Shown here piece by piece: positions 26,546-34,732 of a stretch of DNA of 64,000 bases; position 1 is the first letter of the stretch, and every line of letters begins with the position of its first letter. Location: the NCBI GenBank assembly GCA_943846715.1, contig OX044356.1, positions 1,240,001 to 1,304,000 on the forward strand, in the 5' to 3' direction. This DNA is from TMED14 sp002378565. Lineage in GTDB: Bacteria; Bacteroidota; Bacteroidia; Flavobacteriales; Schleiferiaceae. The position numbers and the translations under genes are program-made. The notes under the pieces were generated by a model, which saw only the letters and a list, made by a program, of their open reading frames with translations, searched no databases and was not told the DNA's origin.

Positions 26546-27399
26546 CACGGCTTGCTTGCTTTCTTCTCATCATAGCTGGCCTTCTGTCTACAAGTTGTGA
26601 CGTGATCGACGAGCCATTCAAGGGGGGTGGTCCGAACCCCATTGATACCAACTCCATCATTCAGGGCGATAGCCTGATACAAACAGGCCGGGTCGTTTTG
26701 GTTGAGGATTTCACCGGGCATCGCTGCAAAAACTGCCCCAAGGCAGGCAAAGCCATAAAAGCCTTGGACAGCCTCTATGGCTCATCGGTGGTCGGCTTAG
26801 CCATCCATGCAGGGCCATCAAATTTCACTGGCGTCACCACCGACTACCCTACGGACTTTACAACAACCACTGGGGAAGAATTAGCCACTTTTTTTAACAT
26901 ATTTGCATTGCCTTTAGGCATGGTTCAGCGCATGGACTACCCCAACTCACAACAAAAATCCTACACCGCATGGACAAGCCTCACCGCAGGTGAACTTGCC
27001 TTGGGTACCGAAGCCTTATTCCAGCTGAAAGCCTCCTTTGACAGCCTATCTGATGTGGCCGTTTTGGATGTCAATGTGAGCATGTCACAAGCCAGCAGTC
27101 ATGGCATTGCACTTGCGATATACCTCAAAGAATCAGGCATTATTTCCCCACAATTGATGCCCAACAACACCAGGAACTTGACGTACAGACACAACAATGT
27201 ATACAGGGCAGCACCCCTTGGGACATTTGGCAAAAGTCTCAGCGCCACTTCCGTGGCATCTGGTGATGTCTTCACAGAAAAGGTCACATTCACCCTTGAC
27301 CCACAGTGGGATGCTTCACAATGCCATTGGGTAGCCATTCTGTATGACAAGGACAACTACAAGGTGATACAGGCTGCAGAGCTGGCCATCAGGCCTTGA
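26542..27399 (+). CDS. Omp28-related thioredoxin-fold lipoprotein
   Basis: 285 aa. A lipoprotein signal peptide ends in the lipobox LSTSC with C19 as the lipidated residue. An Omp28-like thioredoxin fold follows: VLVEDFTGHRCKNCPKAGK with a CKNC pair at residues 62-65, and the cis-proline in FALPLGMV. The second half (from about 150) is a beta-sandwich. The fold pairs it with the larger Omp28 protein at 22308, from which it differs by lipid anchoring and absence of a sorting domain. It is the last gene of the coupled operon; its 3' end overlaps queG by 11 bp, convergent. Confidence 0.88.
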   Translation: MTRLACFLLIIAGLLSTSCDVIDEPFKGGGPNPIDTNSIIQGDSLIQTGRVVLVEDFTGHRCKNCPKAGKAIKALDSLYGSSVVGLAIHAGPSNFTGVTTDYPTDFTTTTGEELATFFNIFALPLGMVQRMDYPNSQQKSYTAWTSLTAGELALGTEALFQLKASFDSLSDVAVLDVNVSMSQASSHGIALAIYLKESGIISPQLMPNNTRNLTYRHNNVYRAAPLGTFGKSLSATSVASGDVFTEKVTFTLDPQWDASQCHWVAILYDKDNYKVIQAAELAIRP

Positions 27400-28309
27400 A
27401 GCCATTCACCTTCAGATTGCGCATCAATCCATCATAGCCCGTGCGTTTCAATGGGTGCTGATCAAAAACCCTGTCAAAGGCCTCTTTGCTCATTGATGTC
27501 CAGTCCTTCAAGTCCATTTCCGTCCATTTACCCGGCATGAAATCAGGCTCGTCATGAGGCTTGCTGTGGCTATTCCAAGGACACACATCCTGACAAATAT
27601 CACAGCCAAACACCCAATCCTTCAACTGACCCTGAAAGGCATCATCCATGGCGCCTTTGAGTTCAATGGTTAAGTGAGAAATGCACTTGTTGGCATCCAC
27701 AACTTCAGGTGCGATGATAGCCTGCGTGGGGCATGCATCGATGCACTTGGTGCAGGTGCCGCAATGGTCCATCACTGGCTGATCCACCGTGAATGCCATG
27801 TCCACAATCAGCTCTGCAAGAAAGAAAAATGACCCCTCTCCCTTGCGCAGAATCAAGCCATGCTTTCCAACCCATCCAAGACCCGAGCGCTTGGCCCATG
27901 CCCGCTCCATCACAGGGGCGGAATCGACAAAACACCGTCCGCCAATTTGCCCTAAATCAGCCTGCAGCAAATGCAGGAGCTCAAAGAGCTTGTCTTTAAC
28001 GACCTGGTGGTAATCCTTGCCATAAGCGTATTTCGCCATCTTGGGATGACCATCCTCTGCTTCATCCTTTTCAGGAAAGTAATTGTAGGCCAAGGTGATA
28101 ACAGACTTAGCGCCGGGGACCAGCAAGCGTGGATCCAGTCGCTTGTCATGGTGGTTGTTCATGTAAGCCATGGACCCCTGGAAGCCATTCCCAAGCCAAG
28201 CATCCAAACGTGGTGCTTCATCTTCAAGAAACTCAGCCTTTGCCACACGACAGGCCATGAATCCCAACCGGTTCGCATGTGCCTTCAGAATCTCAGCAGG
28301 AGAACTCAT
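27389..28309 (-). CDS. queG: Epoxyqueuosine reductase
   Basis: Cobalamin-dependent iron-sulfur enzyme that reduces epoxyqueuosine to queuosine in the tRNA wobble position, the last step of Q synthesis. The 306 aa protein has the QueG core, including FVDSAPVMERAWAKRSGLGW around residues 125-144 and two ferredoxin-type 4Fe-4S motifs: CGTCTKCIDACP and, with the upstream CISHLTIELKG, GCDICQDVCPWN. It overlaps the ruvB stop by four bases. QueA, which makes its substrate, is encoded at 53.2 kb. The usual C-terminal HEAT-like repeats of longer QueG proteins are absent, as in many Bacteroidota. Confidence 0.95.
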   Translation of the reverse strand: MSSPAEILKAHANRLGFMACRVAKAEFLEDEAPRLDAWLGNGFQGSMAYMNNHHDKRLDPRLLVPGAKSVITLAYNYFPEKDEAEDGHPKMAKYAYGKDYHQVVKDKLFELLHLLQADLGQIGGRCFVDSAPVMERAWAKRSGLGWVGKHGLILRKGEGSFFFLAELIVDMAFTVDQPVMDHCGTCTKCIDACPTQAIIAPEVVDANKCISHLTIELKGAMDDAFQGQLKDWVFGCDICQDVCPWNSHSKPHDEPDFMPGKWTEMDLKDWTSMSKEAFDRVFDQHPLKRTGYDGLMRNLKVNGFKA

Positions 28310-29325
28310 TGATCATTGAATAGCCCCGTATTGCCCGGCAACCTCCGACCAAGGTGTTTGAAGGATTTATCCATGGCAACACGGCCCCTTGGGGTTCTTG
28401 CTAAGTAACCTTCCTGGATCAAGTAGGGTTCATACACCTCTTCAATGGTCTCTGCTTGTTCGCTCACAGCTATTGCCAGCGTTCCAAGACCAACAGGACC
28501 CCCTTTGAATTTATCAATGATCGCAGACAAAATCTTGTTGTCCATTTCATCCAAACCAGAGGCATCTACATCAAGGGATTCCATGCCAAATTTGGCAATG
28601 GCCATATCCACAACACCTGTTCCTTTGACTTGTGCAAAGTCACGCAAGCGACGCAACAAGGCATTGGCAATCCTGGGGGTGCCTCTGCTTCGTCTTGAGA
28701 CCTCCACACAGGCATCGGCTTCAATTGGCACATTCAGTATGCCTGCTGAGCGTTCAACAATGGTTGAGAGGAGTTCATGGCTGTAGTATTGCAGGCGAGA
28801 TGAAATGCCAAACCTGGCTCGCAAGGGGGATGTCAACAAGCCCGAGCGCGTGGTGGCGCCAATCAGGGTGAAGGGTTTGAGTTGAATTTGAACCGAACGG
28901 GCACTGGGCCCGGTTTCCAAAACAATGTCAATGCTGAAATCTTCCATAGCCGAATACAGGTACTCCTCAACCACCGGACTGAGTCGATGGATCTCATCAA
29001 TGAAGAGCACATCACCATCTTCCAGGCTTGTCAGCAAACCAGCCAAATCGCCCGGCTTGTCCAGAACAGGTCCAGAGGTGAGTCGAATGTTTGCGTGCAT
29101 CTCATTGGCAATGATGTGCGCAAGGGTGGTTTTGCCAAGACCCGGAGGGCCATGCAAGAGGACATGATCCAAGGCATCCTCACGCGCAATGGCCGCTTCC
29201 ACAAAAACTTTCAGGTTTTCAAGGATTTTTTCCTGGCCGGCAAAGTCATCGAAAGAAGCCGGTCTGAGTTTCAACTCAACTTCCATTTCGAGATCATCAT
29301 TGTCGCCTGAGAGGAATCGTGTCAT
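28306..29325 (-). CDS. ruvB: Holliday junction branch migration ATPase RuvB
   Basis: 339 aa AAA+ motor of RuvAB. Walker A is GPPGLGKTTLAH near residues 60-70, Walker B is FIDEIHRL near 110, sensor 1 is in IGATTRSGLL and the C-terminal winged helix ends with TPRGRVAMDKSFKHLG. I set the start at ATG 29325; an upstream GTG would add only two residues. TAACTTG lies with its G 6 nt before this ATG, an arrangement seen at several other genes in the window. It is followed by queG with an ATGA overlap. Confidence 0.97.
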   Translation of the reverse strand: MTRFLSGDNDDLEMEVELKLRPASFDDFAGQEKILENLKVFVEAAIAREDALDHVLLHGPPGLGKTTLAHIIANEMHANIRLTSGPVLDKPGDLAGLLTSLEDGDVLFIDEIHRLSPVVEEYLYSAMEDFSIDIVLETGPSARSVQIQLKPFTLIGATTRSGLLTSPLRARFGISSRLQYYSHELLSTIVERSAGILNVPIEADACVEVSRRSRGTPRIANALLRRLRDFAQVKGTGVVDMAIAKFGMESLDVDASGLDEMDNKILSAIIDKFKGGPVGLGTLAIAVSEQAETIEEVYEPYLIQEGYLARTPRGRVAMDKSFKHLGRRLPGNTGLFNDQ

Positions 29326-29361
29326 GACCACAAGTTATGCATGGAAGCTGATCTAGGCATC

Positions 29362-29390
29362 AAAAAAAAACCCGATGCACGCATCGGGTT
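29362..29390 (-). terminator. Rho-independent terminator after coxA
   Basis: A perfect inverted repeat (aacccgatgc 29369-29378 with gcatcgggtt 29381-29390) is followed on the minus strand by nine T residues. It lies 21 bases after the coxA stop and closes the actA-coxA operon. Confidence 0.9.
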
Positions 29391-29410
29391 CATTGCTTGT
29401 TGTATTGCCA

Positions 29411-31171
29411 TCATGAATGACCAACTTCACCATCTTTCATGGGGACATTTTGGGGAACAAAGTCCTCATCATGACCAGGCTTGCTGTAGTCATAAGGCCA
29501 GCGGTGAACCTCAGGAATCTCACCAGGCCAGTTGCCGTGGATGTGCGCCACCGGAGCTGTCCATTCTAAGGTGTTCGCCCTCCAAGGGTTTTGTGGGGCT
29601 TTCGCACCACGCCACATGCTGTAGAAGAAGTTGAACAAGAATACCAATTGCACAATGCCGCCCAGCAAAGCAAAGACTGTAATGATCAAATTGATATCCT
29701 GCAATTCGTCGAACATGGGAAATTCTGCGTTGGTGAAATAGCGACGTGGCAAACCGGCCAACCCCAAAAAGTGCATGGGGAAGAATACGCCATAAGCTGA
29801 AATAAAGGTGATCCAGAAATGCAAGTACCCCATGCGCTTGTTCATCATGCGACCGTACATGCGAGGGTACCAGTGGTAGACGCCCGCAAACATGCCAAAT
29901 ATGGCTGACAAACCCATCACAATATGGAAGTGAGCAACAACAAACATTGTGTCATGGACATTGATGTCCAATGCGCTATCGCCAAGAATGATACCTGTCA
30001 GTCCACCTGCTACAAAGGTGGATACCAAACCAATAGAGAAGAGCATGGCAGGTGTGAATTGCAAATTGCCCTTCCACAAGGTGGTCATGTAGTTGAAGGC
30101 CTTTACCGCAGAGGGGATGGCAATCAGCAACGTGGTGAATGTGAATACTGAACCAAGGAAGGGGTTCATGCCCGTTATGAACATATGGTGTCCCCACACA
30201 ATGAATGACAAGAAGGCAATCGCTATAATGGAGCCAATCATTGCACGGTAGCCAAAGATGGGCTTGCGTGAATTGGTTGAAATCACTTCAGATGTGATCC
30301 CTAAAGCAGGCAAAATAATGATGTACACCTCAGGGTGACCAAGGAACCAGAACAGGTGCTCAAACAGAATGGGACTACCACCCTGGTTATTCAGCAATTC
30401 GCCAGCAATCATGATGTCTGATAAGAAAAAACTCGTACCAAAAGACCGGTCAAAAATCAACAACAAGGCAGCGCCAAACAAGACAGGGAATGACAAAACA
30501 CCAAGGACCGCAGTCAAAAAGAATGTCCAGATGGTCAATGGCAAACGTGTCATACTCATGCCCTTGGTTCGCAAGTTGATGATGGTTACGATATAATTCA
30601 AAGAACCTAGCAATGAGCCAACAATGAACAAAGACATAGACACCAACCACAAGGTCATGCCCATTCCTGAACCAGGCATTGCCGTTGGCACTGCACTCAA
30701 TGGAGGGTAAATCGTCCAACCAGCAGCAGCAGGTCCCATCTCAACGAAGAGTGAGGAAAGCATGATGACCGAAGACACTGCAAAGAACCAATAAGACAAC
30801 ATATTCAAAAAGCCAGAAGCCATGTCGCGTGCACCAATCTGCAATGGAATCAAAAGATTGGAGAATGTGCCACTCAGTCCTGCAGTCAAAACAAAGAAGA
30901 CCATGATGGTGCCATGCATGGTCACCAATCCTAAGTACATGTTGGGATCCATTTGCCCTTCAGGGGCCCATTTTCCCAGCAAGGATGACAAAATGCCAAA
31001 CTTGTCATCAGGCCATGACAATTGCAGGCGGAACAACATGGACATCAAGCCCCCTGCTACGCCCATCAAAATACCTGTCACCAAAAACTGTTTGGCAATC
31101 ATTTTATGGTCCATGGAGAAGACGTACTTCGTCCAGAAATTCTCCTTGTGGTGTGTGTCGTGATCTGACAT
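29411..31171 (-). CDS. coxA: Cytochrome c oxidase subunit I
   Basis: Catalytic subunit of an aa3-type proton-pumping oxidase, 586 aa with 12 or more membrane helices. Metal ligands are all visible: H86 (VTMHGTIMVFF) and H416 for the low-spin heme, H414 for heme a3, and for CuB H279 with the cross-linked Y283 (WFLGHPEVY) plus H328 and H329 (VWGHHMF). HDTMFVVAHFHIVMG is the classic helix X motif. The C-terminus holds a hydrophilic tail. It is last in the act-cox operon, 9 bp after coxB and followed by a terminator. Subunits III and IV are encoded apart, at 8.3-10.1 kb. Confidence 0.98.
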   Translation of the reverse strand: MSDHDTHHKENFWTKYVFSMDHKMIAKQFLVTGILMGVAGGLMSMLFRLQLSWPDDKFGILSSLLGKWAPEGQMDPNMYLGLVTMHGTIMVFFVLTAGLSGTFSNLLIPLQIGARDMASGFLNMLSYWFFAVSSVIMLSSLFVEMGPAAAGWTIYPPLSAVPTAMPGSGMGMTLWLVSMSLFIVGSLLGSLNYIVTIINLRTKGMSMTRLPLTIWTFFLTAVLGVLSFPVLFGAALLLIFDRSFGTSFFLSDIMIAGELLNNQGGSPILFEHLFWFLGHPEVYIIILPALGITSEVISTNSRKPIFGYRAMIGSIIAIAFLSFIVWGHHMFITGMNPFLGSVFTFTTLLIAIPSAVKAFNYMTTLWKGNLQFTPAMLFSIGLVSTFVAGGLTGIILGDSALDINVHDTMFVVAHFHIVMGLSAIFGMFAGVYHWYPRMYGRMMNKRMGYLHFWITFISAYGVFFPMHFLGLAGLPRRYFTNAEFPMFDELQDINLIITVFALLGGIVQLVFLFNFFYSMWRGAKAPQNPWRANTLEWTAPVAHIHGNWPGEIPEVHRWPYDYSKPGHDEDFVPQNVPMKDGEVGHS

Positions 31172-31180
31172 AATAATAGC

Positions 31181-32218
31181 TTAGTTGTTAGCTGCCAATG
31201 TTTGACTGATGGATTGCTGTTCGAGAACCCATGCATCATATTCAGCTTGTGTTTCCACAATGACATTCATTTGCATATTGTAGTGTGCAGCGCCGCAAAT
31301 CTTGTTGCAAAGCAGCAAATAGTCATATTCATACGGCTCATTGCCGGCTTCTGCACGGATGGCGTTGATGCGCTCAACTTTGCCAATCACATCAGGGTCC
31401 TTGCGCATGTCAGCAGTGGTAATCGTTGGCGTGAATTGAAAGCGTGTGGTCATGCCAGGCACACAGTTCATCTGTGCGCGGAAATGAGGGAAGTACGCAG
31501 AATGAATCACATCCTGACTTCGGAAGGTGAAAAGAACAGGTTGGCCAACGGGGATATGAATTTCCATTGGCGAAAAATCATCCTGGCTGTTGATGTCCTC
31601 CAAGTCAAGTCCAAGAACATTAGCGCCTTCAATCAATCGCACATTGGCATAACCAAGGTTGTTATCTGAGCCAGCGTAGCGAGCCGTCCATTTGTACTGC
31701 TGCGCGTAGACTTCAATACGCATTGGATCTTCTTCATTCTCTGGGCTCATGGTATTGGACCAAACCGTGAGCCCGTAGATGATTAAAACAGCCAAAACCA
31801 CCGTTGGAACAGATGTCCAAATCAGCTCCAACTTGTTATTGTGTTCATAGTAGGTTGCCTTGGTGTCTTTCAATCCTCTGTACTTGAAGGAAAACCAGAA
31901 TAAAATAGGCGTCATGATGAAGTAAACAATGAGAATCAAACCCATAGAAATGCTCATCAAGGCATCGGTTTCAACACCATGCTCAGAAGCAGATTGAGGC
32001 AGTAGGATTTCATCCCAAGCGATCATCATCCAGATCAATGATCCAACAATGGCAATGCCAAAGAGAAGCAAGTAGAAACCCTGACGATTGTTATCCTCAT
32101 GGGTTGTCATGTAGGATTTTTCCTTGTTGAGATCACCCGACAATTCATAAATGCGAATAATCTGCAGTATGGTGAGAACTGCAAGGATGATAATAAGTGC
32201 TGTCAATAGACCGGTCAT
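31181..32218 (-). CDS. coxB: Cytochrome c oxidase subunit II
   Basis: 345 aa subunit carrying the CuA electron-entry site. Four N-terminal hydrophobic segments (about 3-22, 48-66, 90-110, 132-152) are more than the two of the simplest homologues. The cupredoxin domain has H239 (SQDVIHSAYFPHF) and C304, C308, H312 and M315 in LLCNKICGAAHYNM, a complete CuA set. No cytochrome c domain is fused to it, so electrons probably arrive from ACIII directly or by a separate carrier. It sits between actF and coxA in one operon, the layout of the known ACIII-aa3 supercomplex. Confidence 0.97.
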   Translation of the reverse strand: MTGLLTALIIILAVLTILQIIRIYELSGDLNKEKSYMTTHEDNNRQGFYLLLFGIAIVGSLIWMMIAWDEILLPQSASEHGVETDALMSISMGLILIVYFIMTPILFWFSFKYRGLKDTKATYYEHNNKLELIWTSVPTVVLAVLIIYGLTVWSNTMSPENEEDPMRIEVYAQQYKWTARYAGSDNNLGYANVRLIEGANVLGLDLEDINSQDDFSPMEIHIPVGQPVLFTFRSQDVIHSAYFPHFRAQMNCVPGMTTRFQFTPTITTADMRKDPDVIGKVERINAIRAEAGNEPYEYDYLLLCNKICGAAHYNMQMNVIVETQAEYDAWVLEQQSISQTLAANN

Positions 32219-32231
32219 GATTCAGTGCGGA

Positions 32232-33635
32232 TTATTGGTGAAAATGTTTGGATTCCTTTACCATGGGATGGTTCTTCATGGCCAATGGGGCTTTGCCCAA
32301 GAAATGACCCACCACCAAGACAAAAAGGCCTAGATAAAAGAGCAAGCCACCAAGTTCAGGATAGCCAAAACCGAATTCATAGCCTACAGTGCCAGGCATA
32401 ACCATGATGAAGTGATCCATCCAGTGGCCAGCAAGAATAAAGACTGAGGCCAATGATAAAAAGCCGAAGATGCGTTTTGAGTCACGAGACATCAACACAA
32501 GAATTGGCAACAGGAAGTTCAAGGCAACCATGCCAATGAAAATCGGCTTGTATTCTGCACTGAAACGATTCATGAAGTAGGTCACTTCTTCAGGGATATT
32601 GGAGTACCAAATCAACATGTATTGTGAGAACCATAAGTAGGTCCAGAACACGGAGAAAGCAAACATGAATTTACCCAAGTCATGCTGATGATTGGCATTC
32701 ACCCATGGCATATGGCCGCCAAGGCGCAGGTACATCACAATCAAATTCATCACCGTCAAGGCCGTCACAAACATGCCTGCAAAGGTGTACCATCCAAACA
32801 TGGTAGAGAACCAGTGGGTGTCAATTGACATGATGAAGTCCCAAGCGCTGGTCGATGAAGTGACCGCATAAAGCACCAAGAAGGTAGCCGCCAACTTGCG
32901 CTGGGTAAAGAATAGGTTTTTGCCTTTTGACATGGCGTCCTCTTTCAAGCTGTTGCGGCGAAACAGGTATGCTGCACCAGCCCATATGATGAAATAAATG
33001 ACCGTACGCGCAAGGAAAAATGGGGCATTCAGCCAAGCAACTTTGCCTGCAATGATTTTGTCATAGTTAGCACTTGCTGGGTCTGCAATGCCCTCAAGCA
33101 TCCAGTGGTACAGGTGATGCCAATGCAGGCTTCCGGCTATGCCGATGAAGAACATGACAAGCATCGGAATACCTACCCATAGAGCCATAGCCTCCATTAC
33201 GCGAAGGATGCCAACAGACCAGCCTACTTGTGCGGCATACTGGATAGCCAAGAAAAACAAGGCACCCAATCCAATGGATAAAAAGAAAATAGTGTTCACC
33301 AACAAACCAGCCCATGGCCGATTCTCAGCGTGACGCGCTGCACCATGGTCATCATGGGAATCTTCGATAGTCGACTGAATCATCGCCGCATGAGCTGCGC
33401 CATGGTCATCATGGGAATCTTCGATAGTCGACTGAATCATCGCCGCATGAGCTTCACCAGGGTAATCGCCATGCGCACTTAGCGCAGCATGATCATCGTT
33501 TTGAGCCACAGCATGGTCATCATGACCATCACTTGCCTGGCTGTAATCAGTGTTGAAGCCAATAACTAATAAGCCAAGACCAACAATGGTCAGGGCGGCA
33601 GCAATCATTTTGATTTTCTTGGGTAATTCAAACAT
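32232..33635 (-). CDS. actF: Alternative complex III subunit ActF
   Basis: 467 aa integral membrane subunit of ACIII, the quinol:electron-acceptor oxidoreductase that replaces the bc1 complex in Bacteroidota. ATG 33635 is chosen because it lies after the actE stop and begins MFELPKKIKM, then a membrane helix. A soluble loop at about residues 35-95 is rich in His, Asp and Ala and contains a 19-residue direct repeat (see separate entry). About ten helices follow, including SLHWHHLYHWMLEG and FSVFWTYLWFSQYMLIWYSN, typical for ActF. The gene lies between actE and coxB. Confidence 0.95.
   Translation of the reverse strand: MFELPKKIKMIAAALTIVGLGLLVIGFNTDYSQASDGHDDHAVAQNDDHAALSAHGDYPGEAHAAMIQSTIEDSHDDHGAAHAAMIQSTIEDSHDDHGAARHAENRPWAGLLVNTIFFLSIGLGALFFLAIQYAAQVGWSVGILRVMEAMALWVGIPMLVMFFIGIAGSLHWHHLYHWMLEGIADPASANYDKIIAGKVAWLNAPFFLARTVIYFIIWAGAAYLFRRNSLKEDAMSKGKNLFFTQRKLAATFLVLYAVTSSTSAWDFIMSIDTHWFSTMFGWYTFAGMFVTALTVMNLIVMYLRLGGHMPWVNANHQHDLGKFMFAFSVFWTYLWFSQYMLIWYSNIPEEVTYFMNRFSAEYKPIFIGMVALNFLLPILVLMSRDSKRIFGFLSLASVFILAGHWMDHFIMVMPGTVGYEFGFGYPELGGLLFYLGLFVLVVGHFLGKAPLAMKNHPMVKESKHFHQ
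33344..33457. repeat. 57-bp tandem duplication within actF
   Basis: Two in-frame copies of a 57 bp unit (33344-33400 and 33401-33457) differ only in the last four bases. They encode AHAAMIQSTIEDSHDDHGA twice, in the periplasm-facing His/Asp-rich loop near the N-terminus of ActF. The near-identity at the DNA level points to recent slippage or unequal recombination. Confidence 0.95.
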
Positions 33636-33645
33636 GGGTACGGTA

Positions 33646-34209
33646 TTATGCAGATGGGCTTTGGTTGGCACGAAGTTGCATCACGTAGGAAATGATCTTC
33701 CAGCGCTCTGAATAGGTCAACTGAGAAGCATGACTTCCCATGTTGTTTTTTCCATGCATGATGACATGGTAAATGGAGCCAGGAGTTATCTCTGGTAAGC
33801 GCACTTCGTCATATCCAGGGATACCCAGAATCTTCTCACGCTGAACCAAGATGCCTTCACCATCTCCTTTCGCCCCATGACAGCTAGCGCAAAAGATGTT
33901 GTAAAGGACCTTCCCTTCCGCCGGGTCCATGTCAGCAAAGTTGGCAGGTACATGGCTATTGGCCTTTGACGACTCATAGCCCTCAGTGCTGTTAGCTAGG
34001 TCGTAAGTAACATGACCACGTGGAATTGTGCCTTCAACAGGCAACATGGCAGAGGTTCCTTGTGGGGTGTTTGCTACAGCCTCATGGGTTCGAAGCGCAG
34101 GTGAGCTGTACATGTCATCCATGAAGGTGTACCCTGGTTGGTCTTTCTCTGATCGACATGACATCAAAACAGATGCGATGACCAAGGAAAAAATGGCAGT
34201 CTTTTTCAT
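33646..34209 (-). CDS. actE: Alternative complex III subunit ActE, monoheme cytochrome c lipoprotein
   Basis: 187 aa. The lipobox VLMSC gives a lipidated C18. A single heme c site is C107-A-S-C-H111 (NIFCASCHGAKGDGEG), and a likely distal methionine lies in GKNNMGSHASQLT. In ACIII this subunit is anchored at the periplasmic side and is thought to pass electrons toward the oxidase. It follows actD by 3 bp, so it is co-transcribed with the rest of the complex. Confidence 0.96.
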   Translation of the reverse strand: MKKTAIFSLVIASVLMSCRSEKDQPGYTFMDDMYSSPALRTHEAVANTPQGTSAMLPVEGTIPRGHVTYDLANSTEGYESSKANSHVPANFADMDPAEGKVLYNIFCASCHGAKGDGEGILVQREKILGIPGYDEVRLPEITPGSIYHVIMHGKNNMGSHASQLTYSERWKIISYVMQLRANQSPSA

Positions 34210-34212
34210 GAT

Positions 34213-34731
34213 TTAGGCTTCAATGATTTCAATGGCACCAGCGGCTTTCAATGCAGGAATAACGCCTTTACCAGCTGGCATTTCAATCATGAAATGGTCA
34301 TCAGTAGTGCGCGGGTCTGGATTCTGTGCCTCAGCACCGGGATAGAGTTTGTTGACGATGAAATACGTCCATACCATCAGGTGAGCAGCAAAGAATACCG
34401 TCAATTCAAACATGGTTGGCACAAAAGAAGGCATGTTCTTTCCCCATGACATCGATGGCTTACCGCCAATGTCCTGAGCCCAATTGCTGTTCATCATGTA
34501 CCATGTGATGAGAATGGCCACCGTTAATCCAATTAAACCATAAATGAATGATGCAATGGCCAAGCGGGTTTCTTTGAGCCCCATGGCCTTATCCAATCCA
34601 TGAATAGGAAATGGAGAGTAGACTTCAGAGATGGAGTGGCCCTTGTCGCGCAGAGTTTTCACTGCGCTCAAAACGACATCGTCGTCCGTGAAAAGGGCAC
34701 GTACAAGTGCGGGAGATTCAGTGTGTGCCAT
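34213..34731 (-). CDS. actD: Alternative complex III subunit ActD (DUF3341)
   Basis: 172 aa from ATG 34731, which lies just past the actC stop; the longer reading would overlap actC. The N-terminal soluble part (LVRALFTDDDVVLSAVKTLR, then YSPFPIHGLDKAMGL) is the DUF3341 signature. It is followed by two transmembrane helices (FIYGLIGLTVAILITWYMM and FELTVFFAAHLMVWTYFIV). In ACIII structures this subunit packs beside ActC. No cofactor motifs are seen. Confidence 0.95.
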   Translation of the reverse strand: MAHTESPALVRALFTDDDVVLSAVKTLRDKGHSISEVYSPFPIHGLDKAMGLKETRLAIASFIYGLIGLTVAILITWYMMNSNWAQDIGGKPSMSWGKNMPSFVPTMFELTVFFAAHLMVWTYFIVNKLYPGAEAQNPDPRTTDDHFMIEMPAGKGVIPALKAAGAIEIIEA

Positions 34732-34732
34732 G

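Noticed and set aside
28882..29310. 142-aa rightward frame opposite ruvB
   Set aside because: Antisense to the AAA+ core; no supporting features.
31202..31669. 155-aa rightward frame opposite coxB
   Set aside because: It is the shadow of the subunit II gene whose CuA ligands are on the other strand.
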